A stretch of DNA of 53,082 bases. Origin: Ignavibacteria bacterium (GTDB lineage Bacteria > Bacteroidota > Ignavibacteria > Kapaibacteriales > Kapaibacteriaceae). Position 1 is the first letter of the stretch. Each line of letters begins with the position of its first letter. A program made the translations under genes and the position numbers. The notes below the pieces were generated by a model. That model saw nothing but the letters and a program-made list of their open reading frames with translations. It ran no database searches and was not told where the DNA came from. The stretch spans positions 1 through 53,082 of the forward strand of contig JABMNI010000085.1 in assembly GCA_013204605.1 (NCBI GenBank), in the 5' to 3' direction. This document shows, one piece after another, positions 7,875 through 16,199 of this stretch.

Positions 7875-10800
7875 TTAGTCCAAGATTACCAGCCTAGACA
7901 CCGAACCCATAGTTGAATACACGATGTACGTTCCCGATGTGTAGCCTGCAACGTTAAGAGTGTTAACACTACGGCCGGTGAAAACAATTCTGCCCATTAT
8001 GTCCATTACCACCACGTCGGCAGTATGGCTGAGCATTACCATACCGGACGTGGCGGGGTTTGGATGTAAGGTTACCGTTTCAACAGAACTATCAAGGTCA
8101 TCGACACTGCTTGGAGAATTGTTATCTATCACTTTGAATATGGTAAGGGTCCCACTTACTTCGTTAGCAACTACTAGATAGGTGTTCTTGTCAGAACTTT
8201 GAGTGCTATGAATGAGTGTTAGACTTTCCGGACCGTTATCACCTGAGTACTCAGTAGCTCCTCTGGCATTATTGTAGTCTACAAACCTTGGCGTCTGTGG
8301 ATTTGAAACATCGTAGACCATTACTCCACCAACGCGCTCGAGCGCAACAAATGCGTAGGTTTTATTTGAGATTTGTCCTACAACAACACCTTCAGGCTCT
8401 GGACCTTTCGACCGACTACGGTTCTTGAGTGAGTTGCTCTCATGATCTGAGTTGAAGATTTTGGAGGTGGTTGGGTTGCTAGAAGTTATCATTTCAAAAT
8501 CATCGCCACTATCATACACGAGCGTCTTTGTGTCGGCATTCCAAATTGAGAATGATCGAGAACCTACACAGTGAAGTACGTCAATATCACCATCGCCGTC
8601 AGTGTCGCCATTCAAATTTGTAAGTCTCATTCTGCCTAGGTTATAGTTTTGTTTCAAAAACGCCGCATTAGGAAATGTCTTTGCATCTAGTACATACTTG
8701 GAATCATTCAACGTAGTGCGTTCAACCAATCCTCCATACTCTTTTTCATCTCCCTCGTTCGCTGTAACGATATAGTTGGTCGTACCAACGCTATATGTAG
8801 CTACACCATCTGGAATGAAAAAGGCACGTACCGGCCAATTGGCAATTAACACTTCACCATTATTGTCACTTGCATCGAAGCCATTTCCACTTACGCTAAA
8901 ATCCTTCGTACCTAGTGGCCATATTCCTGATATCTGAATCGAACTAAGATCAACTTCAGCAATTGCATTGTTTTCTTGGAGAGTCACCCAAGCCTTTTTC
9001 GAGTCCGATGAAACTGCTATGTACTCTGGCTCAATGTCGGCCGAGAGTGTACTGGATGCTTTTGTTTTTCGTACGCCAGACTTGATAAGCTCCGCCTCTT
9101 GTGCATTGAATTTTGTGAACAACAATGTTGTTACATTCGCCTGAGTTACGCTGCCTGGGCCGTTGCTCACATCTATGACACTAATAGAGCCTTCGGGATC
9201 GATTGAGTAGTCTGCAGTTGGCTGGCCTTCATTTGCAGTGAGTATTTTCTTTCCATCCGGTGTAAACACAATCATGTCTGGCAGTGCGCCAACGGTAACT
9301 TGGCTGACCAACTTGCCATCCACATCAAATAGGAGTACCTTGCCATTGAGGTGTTCATCTTTATTTGGACAAGCCACGGCAACCATACCATTCTTAACTG
9401 CCACGCTAGTTATACCACCGTATTGATTAATGTCAACTGAACTAATCAATTTTAATTCGGCGGGTTGACTGAAGTCTATAATGTCTAAGAAGCCAGCAAT
9501 AGCACTCGTGCTGAATAGCCTATTCGATTCCGGATCATATGCCACTATTTCGCACGAACTTGAATTTGTTCCAGAAGGGTCAAAGCTGCTTACGTGCTCC
9601 AACTCAACCGACTTCGTAGGCACTGGTGCCTTACGGTCGTTGTCGCGAATGAACACAGTAATCAACGTGTCGCCTACTACTACGCAACCTATTGGATTTC
9701 GTAGTGCCAAGACTACGTATTCTGCACTCTGCTCTTCTATTGCGTCATCAGTTATAGTTACCATAACTTTTGCGACACTCGAACCTTCTTCGATAGCAAC
9801 CGTGTTTGATACCAGTGTTACGTCACTAGGACTGGCCGTGCTAAAGCCATCGAACAACGGTACAACATCTATCGTTCCATTTGAAGAACTCAGTACATCA
9901 AGTAGTATTTCAAGAGTTCCGGAACCTTCAGATGTGACAATGAAATTCGATTTAGCTTTAATCTCGCCACCGCTTGCACGAGTAAATGTGTAAGAGTATG
10001 CGCAGGACATTTGCTGACCATCAAGCCCCTTAACATCAGCTACACTGAGTACGTATGGCTTTCCTGCATCAAATGGACTTGCGTATAAAATTGTAACCGT
10101 ATCGGAAAGTGGTCCATTTTTCGTCACCTCAATTGTTTGAATACCGTCAATCCCACGATAGTTGGAACTAGTGGTTGCGCTCAATTCATTTAGAGCCACG
10201 CTAAACGCCAATTGAATTTTTTTACTACTAACGGTTGATGCGTTGCTAACACGAGGCGGAGTTGGTATGGATATGTTAGGCCACGTTTGAGGTGGCGTTC
10301 CAGCGCCTACAACAACCCAGTTCGAAGGCTTGAAAACAGCATCCCGTATCTCGTTTATATTTCCAGAGCTTGGCCCTTGGTAGAATGCGTTAACGCTTAA
10401 GCCACTAGTATTTCCCGGAGCAGTTGAAGTGTTAATTGAATTCGTTCCATCGGTAAGTCCAGCCGGTTTCGCGGATAAACTTCCACCACATGATGTATTG
10501 CCGCTCACCCAGGCAATAGATGTTAGTGCAGTAATGTAATGTGGTTGTGCCGCACTGCCGGTGTATACAATTACTTGATCTCCATTTGAACTCAATCCAA
10601 AACCGCCCCCCGAAACCTTACCAATGTTTGTAACAAGTGCGCTAGTTTGAATTGTAATTACCGTTCCCGCAGGAACACACTGATCTAACGGCGACACCCA
10701 CAATATGCCGCCACTACACTGTGGAGTTGCGTTTGTAGTGTACTTACTATCGGTTAAAGTTATCAATGTTCCCGGAATCAAATCTTTAAACGTTAACAAC

Positions 10801-11849
10801 GCAACTTCATCATCAGCTCCAACAGCATTCATTCTGTATGCAATGAAGGCTAGGTCGCCAGTTTCTAACTGTGTTTGTACACCTATAGTTGTGAATTGCA
10901 CAACCTGACGTTCGCTTATTGCGTTGTTGCTCGTGTCCTCTACGCGGTTGGATTCTAGTGTAATGAAATACGTTTCGTTATTGCGTAGGGGGCTCATTGG
11001 TTCAACGGTAATAGTAGGTGGCACACCGTCAAATACCAATATTCGCACGGGAACCTTCGCGCCGTCAATTCTTCCCTGTCTCATTTCGATGAAAGAAGAC
11101 GCATTCGATATATCCAACGGACCGTTGCTAATAAGGCGTACTGGTTCATTAAAAGTAATCGTAAATATTTGCGAAACAGGAATGTTTGTGCTATTATTTT
11201 CGGGCGAAAAATTGACTATAGGTGAGATTGAGTCTCTAGGTGGCGCAACGCCAATTGCGTTACCATCAGCAGCAACATTGTCAAATCTATTGTTCCCAGC
11301 CAGACCCCCACTACCTTGAACGAAGGCCACCTTAAGTTTAAGCATCGGATTGTTGCTTGTGCCTGCTATACCAGACAGATCAAGAGTAACAAGTTTTGGA
11401 TCGCCGTTATTAGGTTGAATTGTAGTTAGCGAAGTATAGCTAGTTCCATCTAAGCTGTACCACCAATTTTGTGTTCCGGCTCCAGAGCTGGATCTTCTGG
11501 TAGAGAACGAAACCTTAATCGCATTGTATCCTGTTGATGGAATAGAGAATACTAGTAAACCGCCTATTGGATCGTTGAATCGTAAATGCGTCCCTGCTTC
11601 GTCCGCATTCCGCGCATTTAAATTCTCAACACTAAAGTTTTGCCCAGTCCCTCCGGCAGCATCTATCAAACTAATTCCCCCAGGTTCATGCACTATGGAC
11701 GCACCTGTTACAACTGATTTTGTCGGTGTCAGAAGTTTTTGCGTCGAAGAATTATCATTGAAATTCCAATAGTGAATCAGGCTCTGTGCATTGGTATTCG
11801 TAGTGCAGAAGATTAGACTAAGTAAGAAAATGGGTAAGGATATTCTCAT
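7875..11849 (-). CDS. Giant T9SS surface protein, choice-of-anchor I type
   Basis: A 1324-residue secreted protein. Order seen: signal peptide (residues 1-21, ending TNTNA), a LamG/nuclease-associated beta-sandwich region starting LIHYWNFNDN, an Ig-like Big_5 domain (about 206-323, SPIVNFSPENNSTNIP), a lamin-tail-like domain (about 330-526), a second Ig-like domain, a Calx-beta domain (about 640-735, VTSEGSGTLEILLD and VTITDDAIEEQSAEYV), a long beta-propeller of the choice-of-anchor I type (about 750-1236, VGALPDMIVFTPDGKKILTANEG), and a T9SS type A sorting domain from LHPNPATSG (about 1260-1324). The propeller resembles alkaline-phosphatase-like/esterase-like surface proteins, but no catalytic site is assigned. 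Its promoter region is occupied by an IS3 relic only some 30 bases upstream. Confidence 0.85.
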   Translation of the reverse strand: MRISLPIFLLSLIFCTTNTNAQSLIHYWNFNDNSSTQKLLTPTKSVVTGASIVHEPGGISLIDAAGGTGQNFSVENLNARNADEAGTHLRFNDPIGGLLVFSIPSTGYNAIKVSFSTRRSSSGAGTQNWWYSLDGTSYTSLTTIQPNNGDPKLVTLDLSGIAGTSNNPMLKLKVAFVQGSGGLAGNNRFDNVAADGNAIGVAPPRDSISPIVNFSPENNSTNIPVSQIFTITFNEPVRLISNGPLDISNASSFIEMRQGRIDGAKVPVRILVFDGVPPTITVEPMSPLRNNETYFITLESNRVEDTSNNAISERQVVQFTTIGVQTQLETGDLAFIAYRMNAVGADDEVALLTFKDLIPGTLITLTDSKYTTNATPQCSGGILWVSPLDQCVPAGTVITIQTSALVTNIGKVSGGGFGLSSNGDQVIVYTGSAAQPHYITALTSIAWVSGNTSCGGSLSAKPAGLTDGTNSINTSTAPGNTSGLSVNAFYQGPSSGNINEIRDAVFKPSNWVVVGAGTPPQTWPNISIPTPPRVSNASTVSSKKIQLAFSVALNELSATTSSNYRGIDGIQTIEVTKNGPLSDTVTILYASPFDAGKPYVLSVADVKGLDGQQMSCAYSYTFTRASGGEIKAKSNFIVTSEGSGTLEILLDVLSSSNGTIDVVPLFDGFSTASPSDVTLVSNTVAIEEGSSVAKVMVTITDDAIEEQSAEYVVLALRNPIGCVVVGDTLITVFIRDNDRKAPVPTKSVELEHVSSFDPSGTNSSSCEIVAYDPESNRLFSTSAIAGFLDIIDFSQPAELKLISSVDINQYGGITSVAVKNGMVAVACPNKDEHLNGKVLLFDVDGKLVSQVTVGALPDMIVFTPDGKKILTANEGQPTADYSIDPEGSISVIDVSNGPGSVTQANVTTLLFTKFNAQEAELIKSGVRKTKASSTLSADIEPEYIAVSSDSKKAWVTLQENNAIAEVDLSSIQISGIWPLGTKDFSVSGNGFDASDNNGEVLIANWPVRAFFIPDGVATYSVGTTNYIVTANEGDEKEYGGLVERTTLNDSKYVLDAKTFPNAAFLKQNYNLGRMRLTNLNGDTDGDGDIDVLHCVGSRSFSIWNADTKTLVYDSGDDFEMITSSNPTTSKIFNSDHESNSLKNRSRSKGPEPEGVVVGQISNKTYAFVALERVGGVMVYDVSNPQTPRFVDYNNARGATEYSGDNGPESLTLIHSTQSSDKNTYLVVANEVSGTLTIFKVIDNNSPSSVDDLDSSVETVTLHPNPATSGMVMLSHTADVVVMDIMGRIVFTGRSVNTLNVAGYTSGTYIVYSTMGSVSRLVILD

Positions 11850-11881
11850 GTTTTGCTTTATTATTGGAATGGTTTAGTAAA

Positions 11882-12030
11882 TGTGGACACTTATTTTGTT
11901 GACAACTTAGTGTAAAAAAGTTTGCTTCAAATTCTTCTGGTGAAACATTACCCAATGTTGAGTGTGGTCTTATTCGGTTGTAGTACGCGTCGATGTACTC
12001 CCAAAGTCCTAGCTTAAATTGTTTGAGCAA
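11882..12030 (-). pseudogene. IS3-family transposase OrfB relic
   Basis: The minus strand encodes GLWEYIDAYYNRIRPHSTLGNVSPEEFEANFF, the conserved C-terminus of IS3-group OrfB, without the catalytic part. Downstream comes TGTCAACAAAATAAGTGTCCACA, which looks like an IS3 right end at about 11882-11904. It differs from the intact element at 5644. The relic ends about 32 bases before the start of the 1324-residue protein gene and may have replaced or supplied its promoter. Confidence 0.75.
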
Positions 12031-12136
12031 AACTATGGGCAGCCCGTGCGCGAACTGTTACCGATCTATTATCAAATCATTATGTCTTCGTGACATTGAT
12101 GAATGGAGTCTGAAATCCCCTCAAGTCAATCTGATC

Positions 12137-12171
12137 TCCAATTGCTATTTACTAGTTGCTAATTGCTAATT
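12137..12171. repeat. Heptamer array AATTAGC at a stop codon
   Basis: On the minus strand AATTAGC AATTAGC AACTAGT AAATAGC AATTGGA runs through the last codons (ISN) and TAG stop of the cyclase gene. Five units, two perfect. Confidence 0.75.
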
Positions 12172-13202
12172 GTCTCCAGCCAAAACGTTTGCATTTTTCC
12201 TTTGCCCTTTATCTCCATCATTCCACGCGGCTCAATAGTAGTATTATCCACGATAATGTCGCCCAACGGGTCGCTCGTAGTGTCGCCCAACGGGTCGCTC
12301 GTAGTGTCGCCGCTTCTTAGCGCTTTTGCAAACGCCTCTGATACATGAATCCGTCCAGCTTCGCCCGTGCTCTCCATGCGGCTCGCAACGTATACGGTGT
12401 CGCCCCATACGTCGTATTGCATTCGTTGAGTGCCGATCACGCCGGCAGTTACGGGACCGCAGTGAATACCAATGCGACACTGGAGTTGAGCACTACGTGG
12501 GTCACGGTGTGGGTCACGGTGTGGGTCACGGTGTGGGACACGTTGTGGGTCACTGTGTGGGTCGCTGTTCAGGTCATTGGGTGCGACACTTATGTGCGAC
12601 ACTGCATGCATCATTTGGATTGCACATTGAGCGGCGTTAACTACACTGTCGAATGACGCACACATGTAACTGTCGCCAATGATTTTGATTTTTGTTACGC
12701 CTGACTTTTCGCAAATGGCGTCGCATTGAGAAAAAACTTTGTCTAGCAGACTAATCACCTGACTCGAATCTAGTTCCGACGATAAGACGGTGAAGCCTAC
12801 TAGGTCTAAAAATATTATTGTTGCGTTTTCGAAATGGTCATTTACCACTTCGCCCCTTGCCACCCTATCAGCTATGTGTTTAGGAAGCGTAGAGTGTAGA
12901 ACCGCCATGTGCTTTTGGTGTTCACGTTGCTGCTGCTCTAACTCTGCTTGCTTTTGTTGAATGGCAATTTTGCGTTGAGTTTCTCCGCCCCGAATTTTTT
13001 CGTTGATGGCAGTGTATGCATTGTTGTGCTCAACGTAGCCATCGAAGTCGCCGGTGGTTCGGCAGTGGTCGCGCATGAGCTTGTGAAGATTGAGTTGCAT
13101 CTCAGTGAGGTTTAGGGACTGGGCCTTTTTTAAGGCGGCCGAGCACATTTCACGCGCCTCGCTGTGTTGCCCGTCGGTAGCAAACAACCATGCATTTACC
13201 AC
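12159..13202 (-). CDS. Class III adenylate cyclase half of a split TPR-cyclase
   Basis: The product has a helical lead, a coiled coil (QRKIAIQQKQAELEQQQREHQK) and a class III cyclase domain. Metal-binding Asps are in FLDLVGFT and IIGDSYM, the adenine-selecting Lys/Asp pair in TKIKIIGD and MQYDVWGD, and Arg in VASRMES. The transition-state Asn expected before VASRM is Tyr (TAC for AAC), which should impair catalysis. An Asp/Pro/His-rich insert (PHRDPHRDPHRDP) from a 12-bp repeat and a duplicated TTSDPLGD from a 24-bp repeat enlarge the domain. The frame continues upstream through one TAA (13242-13244) into the TPR gene, so this is probably the 3' half of one protein. The GTG at 13202 is only a formal start. 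Confidence 0.8.
   Translation of the reverse strand: MVNAWLFATDGQHSEAREMCSAALKKAQSLNLTEMQLNLHKLMRDHCRTTGDFDGYVEHNNAYTAINEKIRGGETQRKIAIQQKQAELEQQQREHQKHMAVLHSTLPKHIADRVARGEVVNDHFENATIIFLDLVGFTVLSSELDSSQVISLLDKVFSQCDAICEKSGVTKIKIIGDSYMCASFDSVVNAAQCAIQMMHAVSHISVAPNDLNSDPHSDPQRVPHRDPHRDPHRDPRSAQLQCRIGIHCGPVTAGVIGTQRMQYDVWGDTVYVASRMESTGEAGRIHVSEAFAKALRSGDTTSDPLGDTTSDPLGDIIVDNTTIEPRGMMEIKGKGKMQTFWLETISN
12258..12311. repeat. 24-bp in-frame repeat in cyclase gene
   Basis: A 24-base unit starting GTCGCCCAACGGGTCGCTCG occurs twice exactly (12258-12281, 12282-12305) plus six bases of a third. It encodes two perfect copies of an eight-residue unit (SDPLGDTT in one phase). Confidence 0.92.
12497..12565. 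repeat. 12-bp in-frame repeat in cyclase gene
   Basis: About five to six copies of GGTGTGGGTCAC, degrading toward the 12565 end, encode repeating Asp/Val-Pro-His-Arg/Ser tetrapeptides inserted inside the cyclase fold. Confidence 0.9.
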
Positions 13203-13241
13203 ATCAATTCTGATCTTCGTTGGTGCGTCGTCCGGTGTATA

Positions 13242-14192
13242 TTATTGGCTGTTATCAAAACAGCTTCGCGCCATTTCTACATTATCCATCAACAAGTTTA
13301 GTTCAGCCTCACCACACAACATAGAAGGTACTGTACTAAGGTGGCCATGTTTTTCAAGTACAACCCGTGCCTCTGTGAGCAATGCAAGTGCCGTAGAATA
13401 GTCCGACATTTCTCGATACGCGTTGGCAATATTTGCTTTTACTAGTGCAGCCTGCACCGGGTGATTCAACTTCTCCATAACATCTAATGACCTATTGAAT
13501 ACTTCGAGTGCCGAAGCATTGTCACCAAGTTTTACGTGGGCAATTCCTGCATTCATCCACGCACCAGCTACTACCAGCGACATGCCGAGTTCTTCGTGCA
13601 ATTGACCAGCTTTTTGGAATTGTTCAAGCGCTGCTGCATAGTCGGCCGATTCTATGAACACCAAACCAACGTTCATTGCTATACCGGCAATGCCGTGCTT
13701 AACATCAAGCAATTGCCAACCATGTAACGATTGGTTGAAGTGCTCTAACGCGTTAGTGTGGTTACCTAGTTTGTGCTCCAGAATTCCAAGATTATTTAGT
13801 ACTGCCGATTTTCCAGCAGTATCATTTAATTTCTCATACATCCCCAGTGCCATATTATAGCTCTGCATGGCCAGGTCAAGTTGACCTTTATCAACGTGTA
13901 CCGATGCTATCTCATTATGTGTTTTTGCTAAGCCCCCTAACAGACCAATCTCTAAAAATATTGCAAGAGAAGTATCCAGTATTTGTAGCGCAAGTTGAAA
14001 TTCGGATCTCAAAACAGCCGCTGCTCCCGCCGAGTATTTTGCCCACGCATTCGCAACGGGTGTGCCGAGTTCAAGCATTTGCTGCGCACACTTGTCTACC
14101 GTTTTATCATCAAGCGCACTGCGCGCAAAATCGACCTTTTCAATAAGGTCGTCTAGTTGCTCGCGTTTACCCGTTGTAACACCGTCATCCAT
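13242..14192 (-). CDS. TPR half of a split TPR-cyclase
   Basis: A 316-residue cytoplasmic protein made of about six to seven tetratricopeptide repeats (for example SAVLNNLGILEHKLGNHTNA and AGAWMNAGIAHVKLGDNASA), a scaffold for protein contacts. It ends at TAA (13242-13244) right after Gln. In the same frame after the stop the sequence continues YTPDDAPTKIRIDVVNAWLF and on through another TPR-like stretch into the cyclase domain, with no frameshift. TPR-cyclase fusions of this layout are common in Bacteroidota, so I infer a single gene of about 675 codons broken by one nonsense codon, or read through it. The start ATG is followed by DDGVTTGKREQ. Confidence 0.85.
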   Translation of the reverse strand: MDDGVTTGKREQLDDLIEKVDFARSALDDKTVDKCAQQMLELGTPVANAWAKYSAGAAAVLRSEFQLALQILDTSLAIFLEIGLLGGLAKTHNEIASVHVDKGQLDLAMQSYNMALGMYEKLNDTAGKSAVLNNLGILEHKLGNHTNALEHFNQSLHGWQLLDVKHGIAGIAMNVGLVFIESADYAAALEQFQKAGQLHEELGMSLVVAGAWMNAGIAHVKLGDNASALEVFNRSLDVMEKLNHPVQAALVKANIANAYREMSDYSTALALLTEARVVLEKHGHLSTVPSMLCGEAELNLLMDNVEMARSCFDNSQ

Positions 14193-14264
14193 CAGTTAAT
14201 CCAATTTAGTCTTCAGCAGTTTCAAGAACGGTCAAATTACGAACAGGCCCCGCACAACCATACC

Positions 14265-15089
14265 TTACTTGGGAACTTCCCCCACGCCTATACAAGCATC
14301 TACGAGCAATGTAATTGCTCCATCTGTTTCTCTCTCGCGCAGCAGATCAGTGTAAGCGCGACCCACTTCTGCAGCCGTTTCGGGACCAATACTTGACATG
14401 AGTTTTATCATTGGTGGCGATGATTTCACAAACCCACTCCAAAACTTTTCGGGAGAGTGTATGGTAAGGGGCTTTGTGGTTGTTTCAATTTTAACGTTAA
14501 CAAAGCCAGCAGTTTCCATTGCAGTTGCCAATGCTTCTGGCCCCAATAGTCTTGCCCACAGTGGTGGCTCGGATGGAGTTGGAAAATCTGGGATGACGAG
14601 CTTCAATGCCTGTACCATAATGGTCATGAGTGGCATGCGCTCAACAGAACTCCAGCAAATAATAGCACAACGCCCGCCGGGTTTCAATACTCTGTACAAT
14701 TCATCTATCCCTTTGCCAATATCCGGAAAGAAAATCAACCCCAATGCCGATGCACTTACGGTGTGCGAGGCATTGGGCACGTCAAGACTCTGTCCGTCCA
14801 TCACTGCGCAAGTAATATTGTCCGCACCTTGTTCCGCTGCACGTTCACGAATTCTGTTTACCATTCCCTCGGCAAAATCCGTTGCTAAAACTCTGGCGCC
14901 AGTTGCAGCTGCTAACAAACTGAAAGCCCCTGTTCCTGCTGCTACGTCCAATACAGTGTCGGATGAATCTATCCTAAGTAGCGTGACCGCTTCGGTGGCA
15001 TACTGCTTAGACAATTGCTCAAATGCAAGTTCGTAATCTTGCGCAATCGAACTCCAGTTTTCGGGAACTTGATCAGGTGCGTTATGCAT
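14265..15089 (-). CDS. SAM-dependent class I methyltransferase
   Basis: From ATG at 15089 (AAAGGA eight bases upstream) the product has 274 residues. It contains the UbiE/Methyltransf_11 fold: motif I VLDVAAGTGAFSLLAA, acidic loop VLATDFAEGM, motif DGQSLDVP, and post-motif ELYRVLKPGGRCAIICW. Family members methylate small molecules or quinones; the substrate is not visible and the protein lacks the specific UbiE C-terminus. The frame is open to 15164, but the ribosome site supports the later start. It lies 142 bases from, and on the same strand as, the hydroxybutyryl-CoA dehydrogenase gene. Confidence 0.85.
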   Translation of the reverse strand: MHNAPDQVPENWSSIAQDYELAFEQLSKQYATEAVTLLRIDSSDTVLDVAAGTGAFSLLAAATGARVLATDFAEGMVNRIRERAAEQGADNITCAVMDGQSLDVPNASHTVSASALGLIFFPDIGKGIDELYRVLKPGGRCAIICWSSVERMPLMTIMVQALKLVIPDFPTPSEPPLWARLLGPEALATAMETAGFVNVKIETTTKPLTIHSPEKFWSGFVKSSPPMIKLMSSIGPETAAEVGRAYTDLLRERETDGAITLLVDACIGVGEVPK

Positions 15090-15231
15090 GCGAATTCCTT
15101 TTTTTGTCAACGAGCGCTGTGTTAAATATTTCCTTGTCTTCCGACTCTTCACTTTGTTCGCCAACAGATAATGCGTTGCGATAGTGTTGCATGCCCAACT
15201 CTTTTCTAATTGCCCGACATTGAATTCTCTA

Positions 15232-16083
15232 TTAGTAGTTGTAAAACCCTTTGCCTGACTTGCGTCCTAAGTGCCCAGCCGCAACCATTTTACGTAGCAA
15301 CGGACACGCTCGGTATTTACTATCGCCTAGACCATTGTGCAGCACTTCCATTATAGACAGGCACACGTCGAGTCCGATGAAATCTGCAAGTGTTAGCGGA
15401 CCCATTGGATGCGCCATTCCAAGTTTCATCACTGTATCTATATCCTCTACCGATGCTATTCCCTCCATCACACAATACACAGCTTCGTTTATCATGGGCA
15501 TCAAGATTCGATTGCTAATAAAGCCCGGGTAATCTTGTACTTCAACAGGAACCTTGGTTAGTTTTTCCGCAAGTTCTTTGATGGTTGCATACGTTTCATC
15601 TGATGTAGCTAGACCACGAATTATTTCGCACAGCTTCATTACCGGAACAGGATTGAAAAAGTGCATTCCAATAAAATTTTCTGGATGCGAAGTACCCGCG
15701 GCTAACGTTGTAATGGAAATCGAAGAAGTGTTCGAAGCCAGGATGGTCCCGGGTTTGCAGGCGGCATCGACTGTCTTGAAAATCTGCTGTTTAATTTCCA
15801 AACGCTCACTGGCAGCCTCGATAACAAGATCGGCTTCTTTACACGCAGTTGCTAGATCTGTCGAGGTAGCGATACGCGATAGGATTTCACTTTTTTGTTC
15901 TTCAGTGAGCGTTTCCTTTTTTACTTGTCGGTCCAAGTTTTTCGTAATAGTTCCCACTCCGCGCTGTAACGCAGCATCATCCACATCCACCAACGTTACG
16001 TTATACCCATGCTGCGCGGAAACGTGCGCAATGCCATTGCCCATGGTGCCACTACCAATTACCGTGATATTAGAAATCGACAT
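15232..16083 (-). CDS. 3-hydroxybutyryl-CoA dehydrogenase
   Basis: A 283-residue, full-length single-domain HBDH (Hbd/PaaH type). The N-terminal Rossmann fold has GSGTMG (residues 10-15) for NAD(P)H and the acidic VDVDD end of beta-2. The catalytic region shows IEAASERLEIKQ, SNTSSISIT, GMHFFNPVPVMKL (catalytic His) and the Glu region, followed by the C-terminal dimer domain with YPGFISNRILMPMINEA and GRKSGKGFYNY. It oxidises (S)-3-hydroxybutyryl-CoA to acetoacetyl-CoA in fatty-acid degradation or butyrate-type metabolism in the cytoplasm. An acyl-CoA dehydrogenase lies elsewhere in the window (34183). AGAGGG precedes the ATG. Confidence 0.95.
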   Translation of the reverse strand: MSISNITVIGSGTMGNGIAHVSAQHGYNVTLVDVDDAALQRGVGTITKNLDRQVKKETLTEEQKSEILSRIATSTDLATACKEADLVIEAASERLEIKQQIFKTVDAACKPGTILASNTSSISITTLAAGTSHPENFIGMHFFNPVPVMKLCEIIRGLATSDETYATIKELAEKLTKVPVEVQDYPGFISNRILMPMINEAVYCVMEGIASVEDIDTVMKLGMAHPMGPLTLADFIGLDVCLSIMEVLHNGLGDSKYRACPLLRKMVAAGHLGRKSGKGFYNY

Positions 16084-16117
16084 ACTACCCTCTTTGAATT
16101 CGTTATACTAAAACTGT

Positions 16118-16175
16118 TAATTCGTCCCTCGTCGCGCTCGGGACTGTCTCGTTCGTGCCTCGTCGCGCTCGGCAC
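16118..16175. repeat. Imperfect direct repeat of about 28 bp, two copies
   Basis: Two adjacent copies share CCTCGTCGCGCTCGG with flanking GACTG/CACTC. They sit in the spacer between the 469-residue T9SS protein gene stop and the HBDH start. A shorter related string CCTCGTCGCTCGGGAC occurs inside the gene at about 20527. Confidence 0.7.
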
Positions 16176-16176
16176 T

Positions 16177-16197
16177 CCTAATTCCTAATTCCTAATT
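16177..16197. repeat. Perfect heptamer array CCTAATT x3 next to a stop
   Basis: Three tandem CCTAATT units (AATTAGG on the gene strand) lie two bases from the TAA stop at 16200-16202, giving TAG in all three frames. Confidence 0.9.
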
Positions 16198-16199
16198 GA

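Noticed and set aside
9481-9993. Plus-strand frame of 170 codons inside the giant T9SS gene
   Set aside because: Antisense shadow with Ser/Thr-rich composition and no domain; the minus-strand gene is continuous here.
14398-15036. Plus-strand frame of 212 codons
   Set aside because: Antisense shadow of the methyltransferase, whose motifs are clear.
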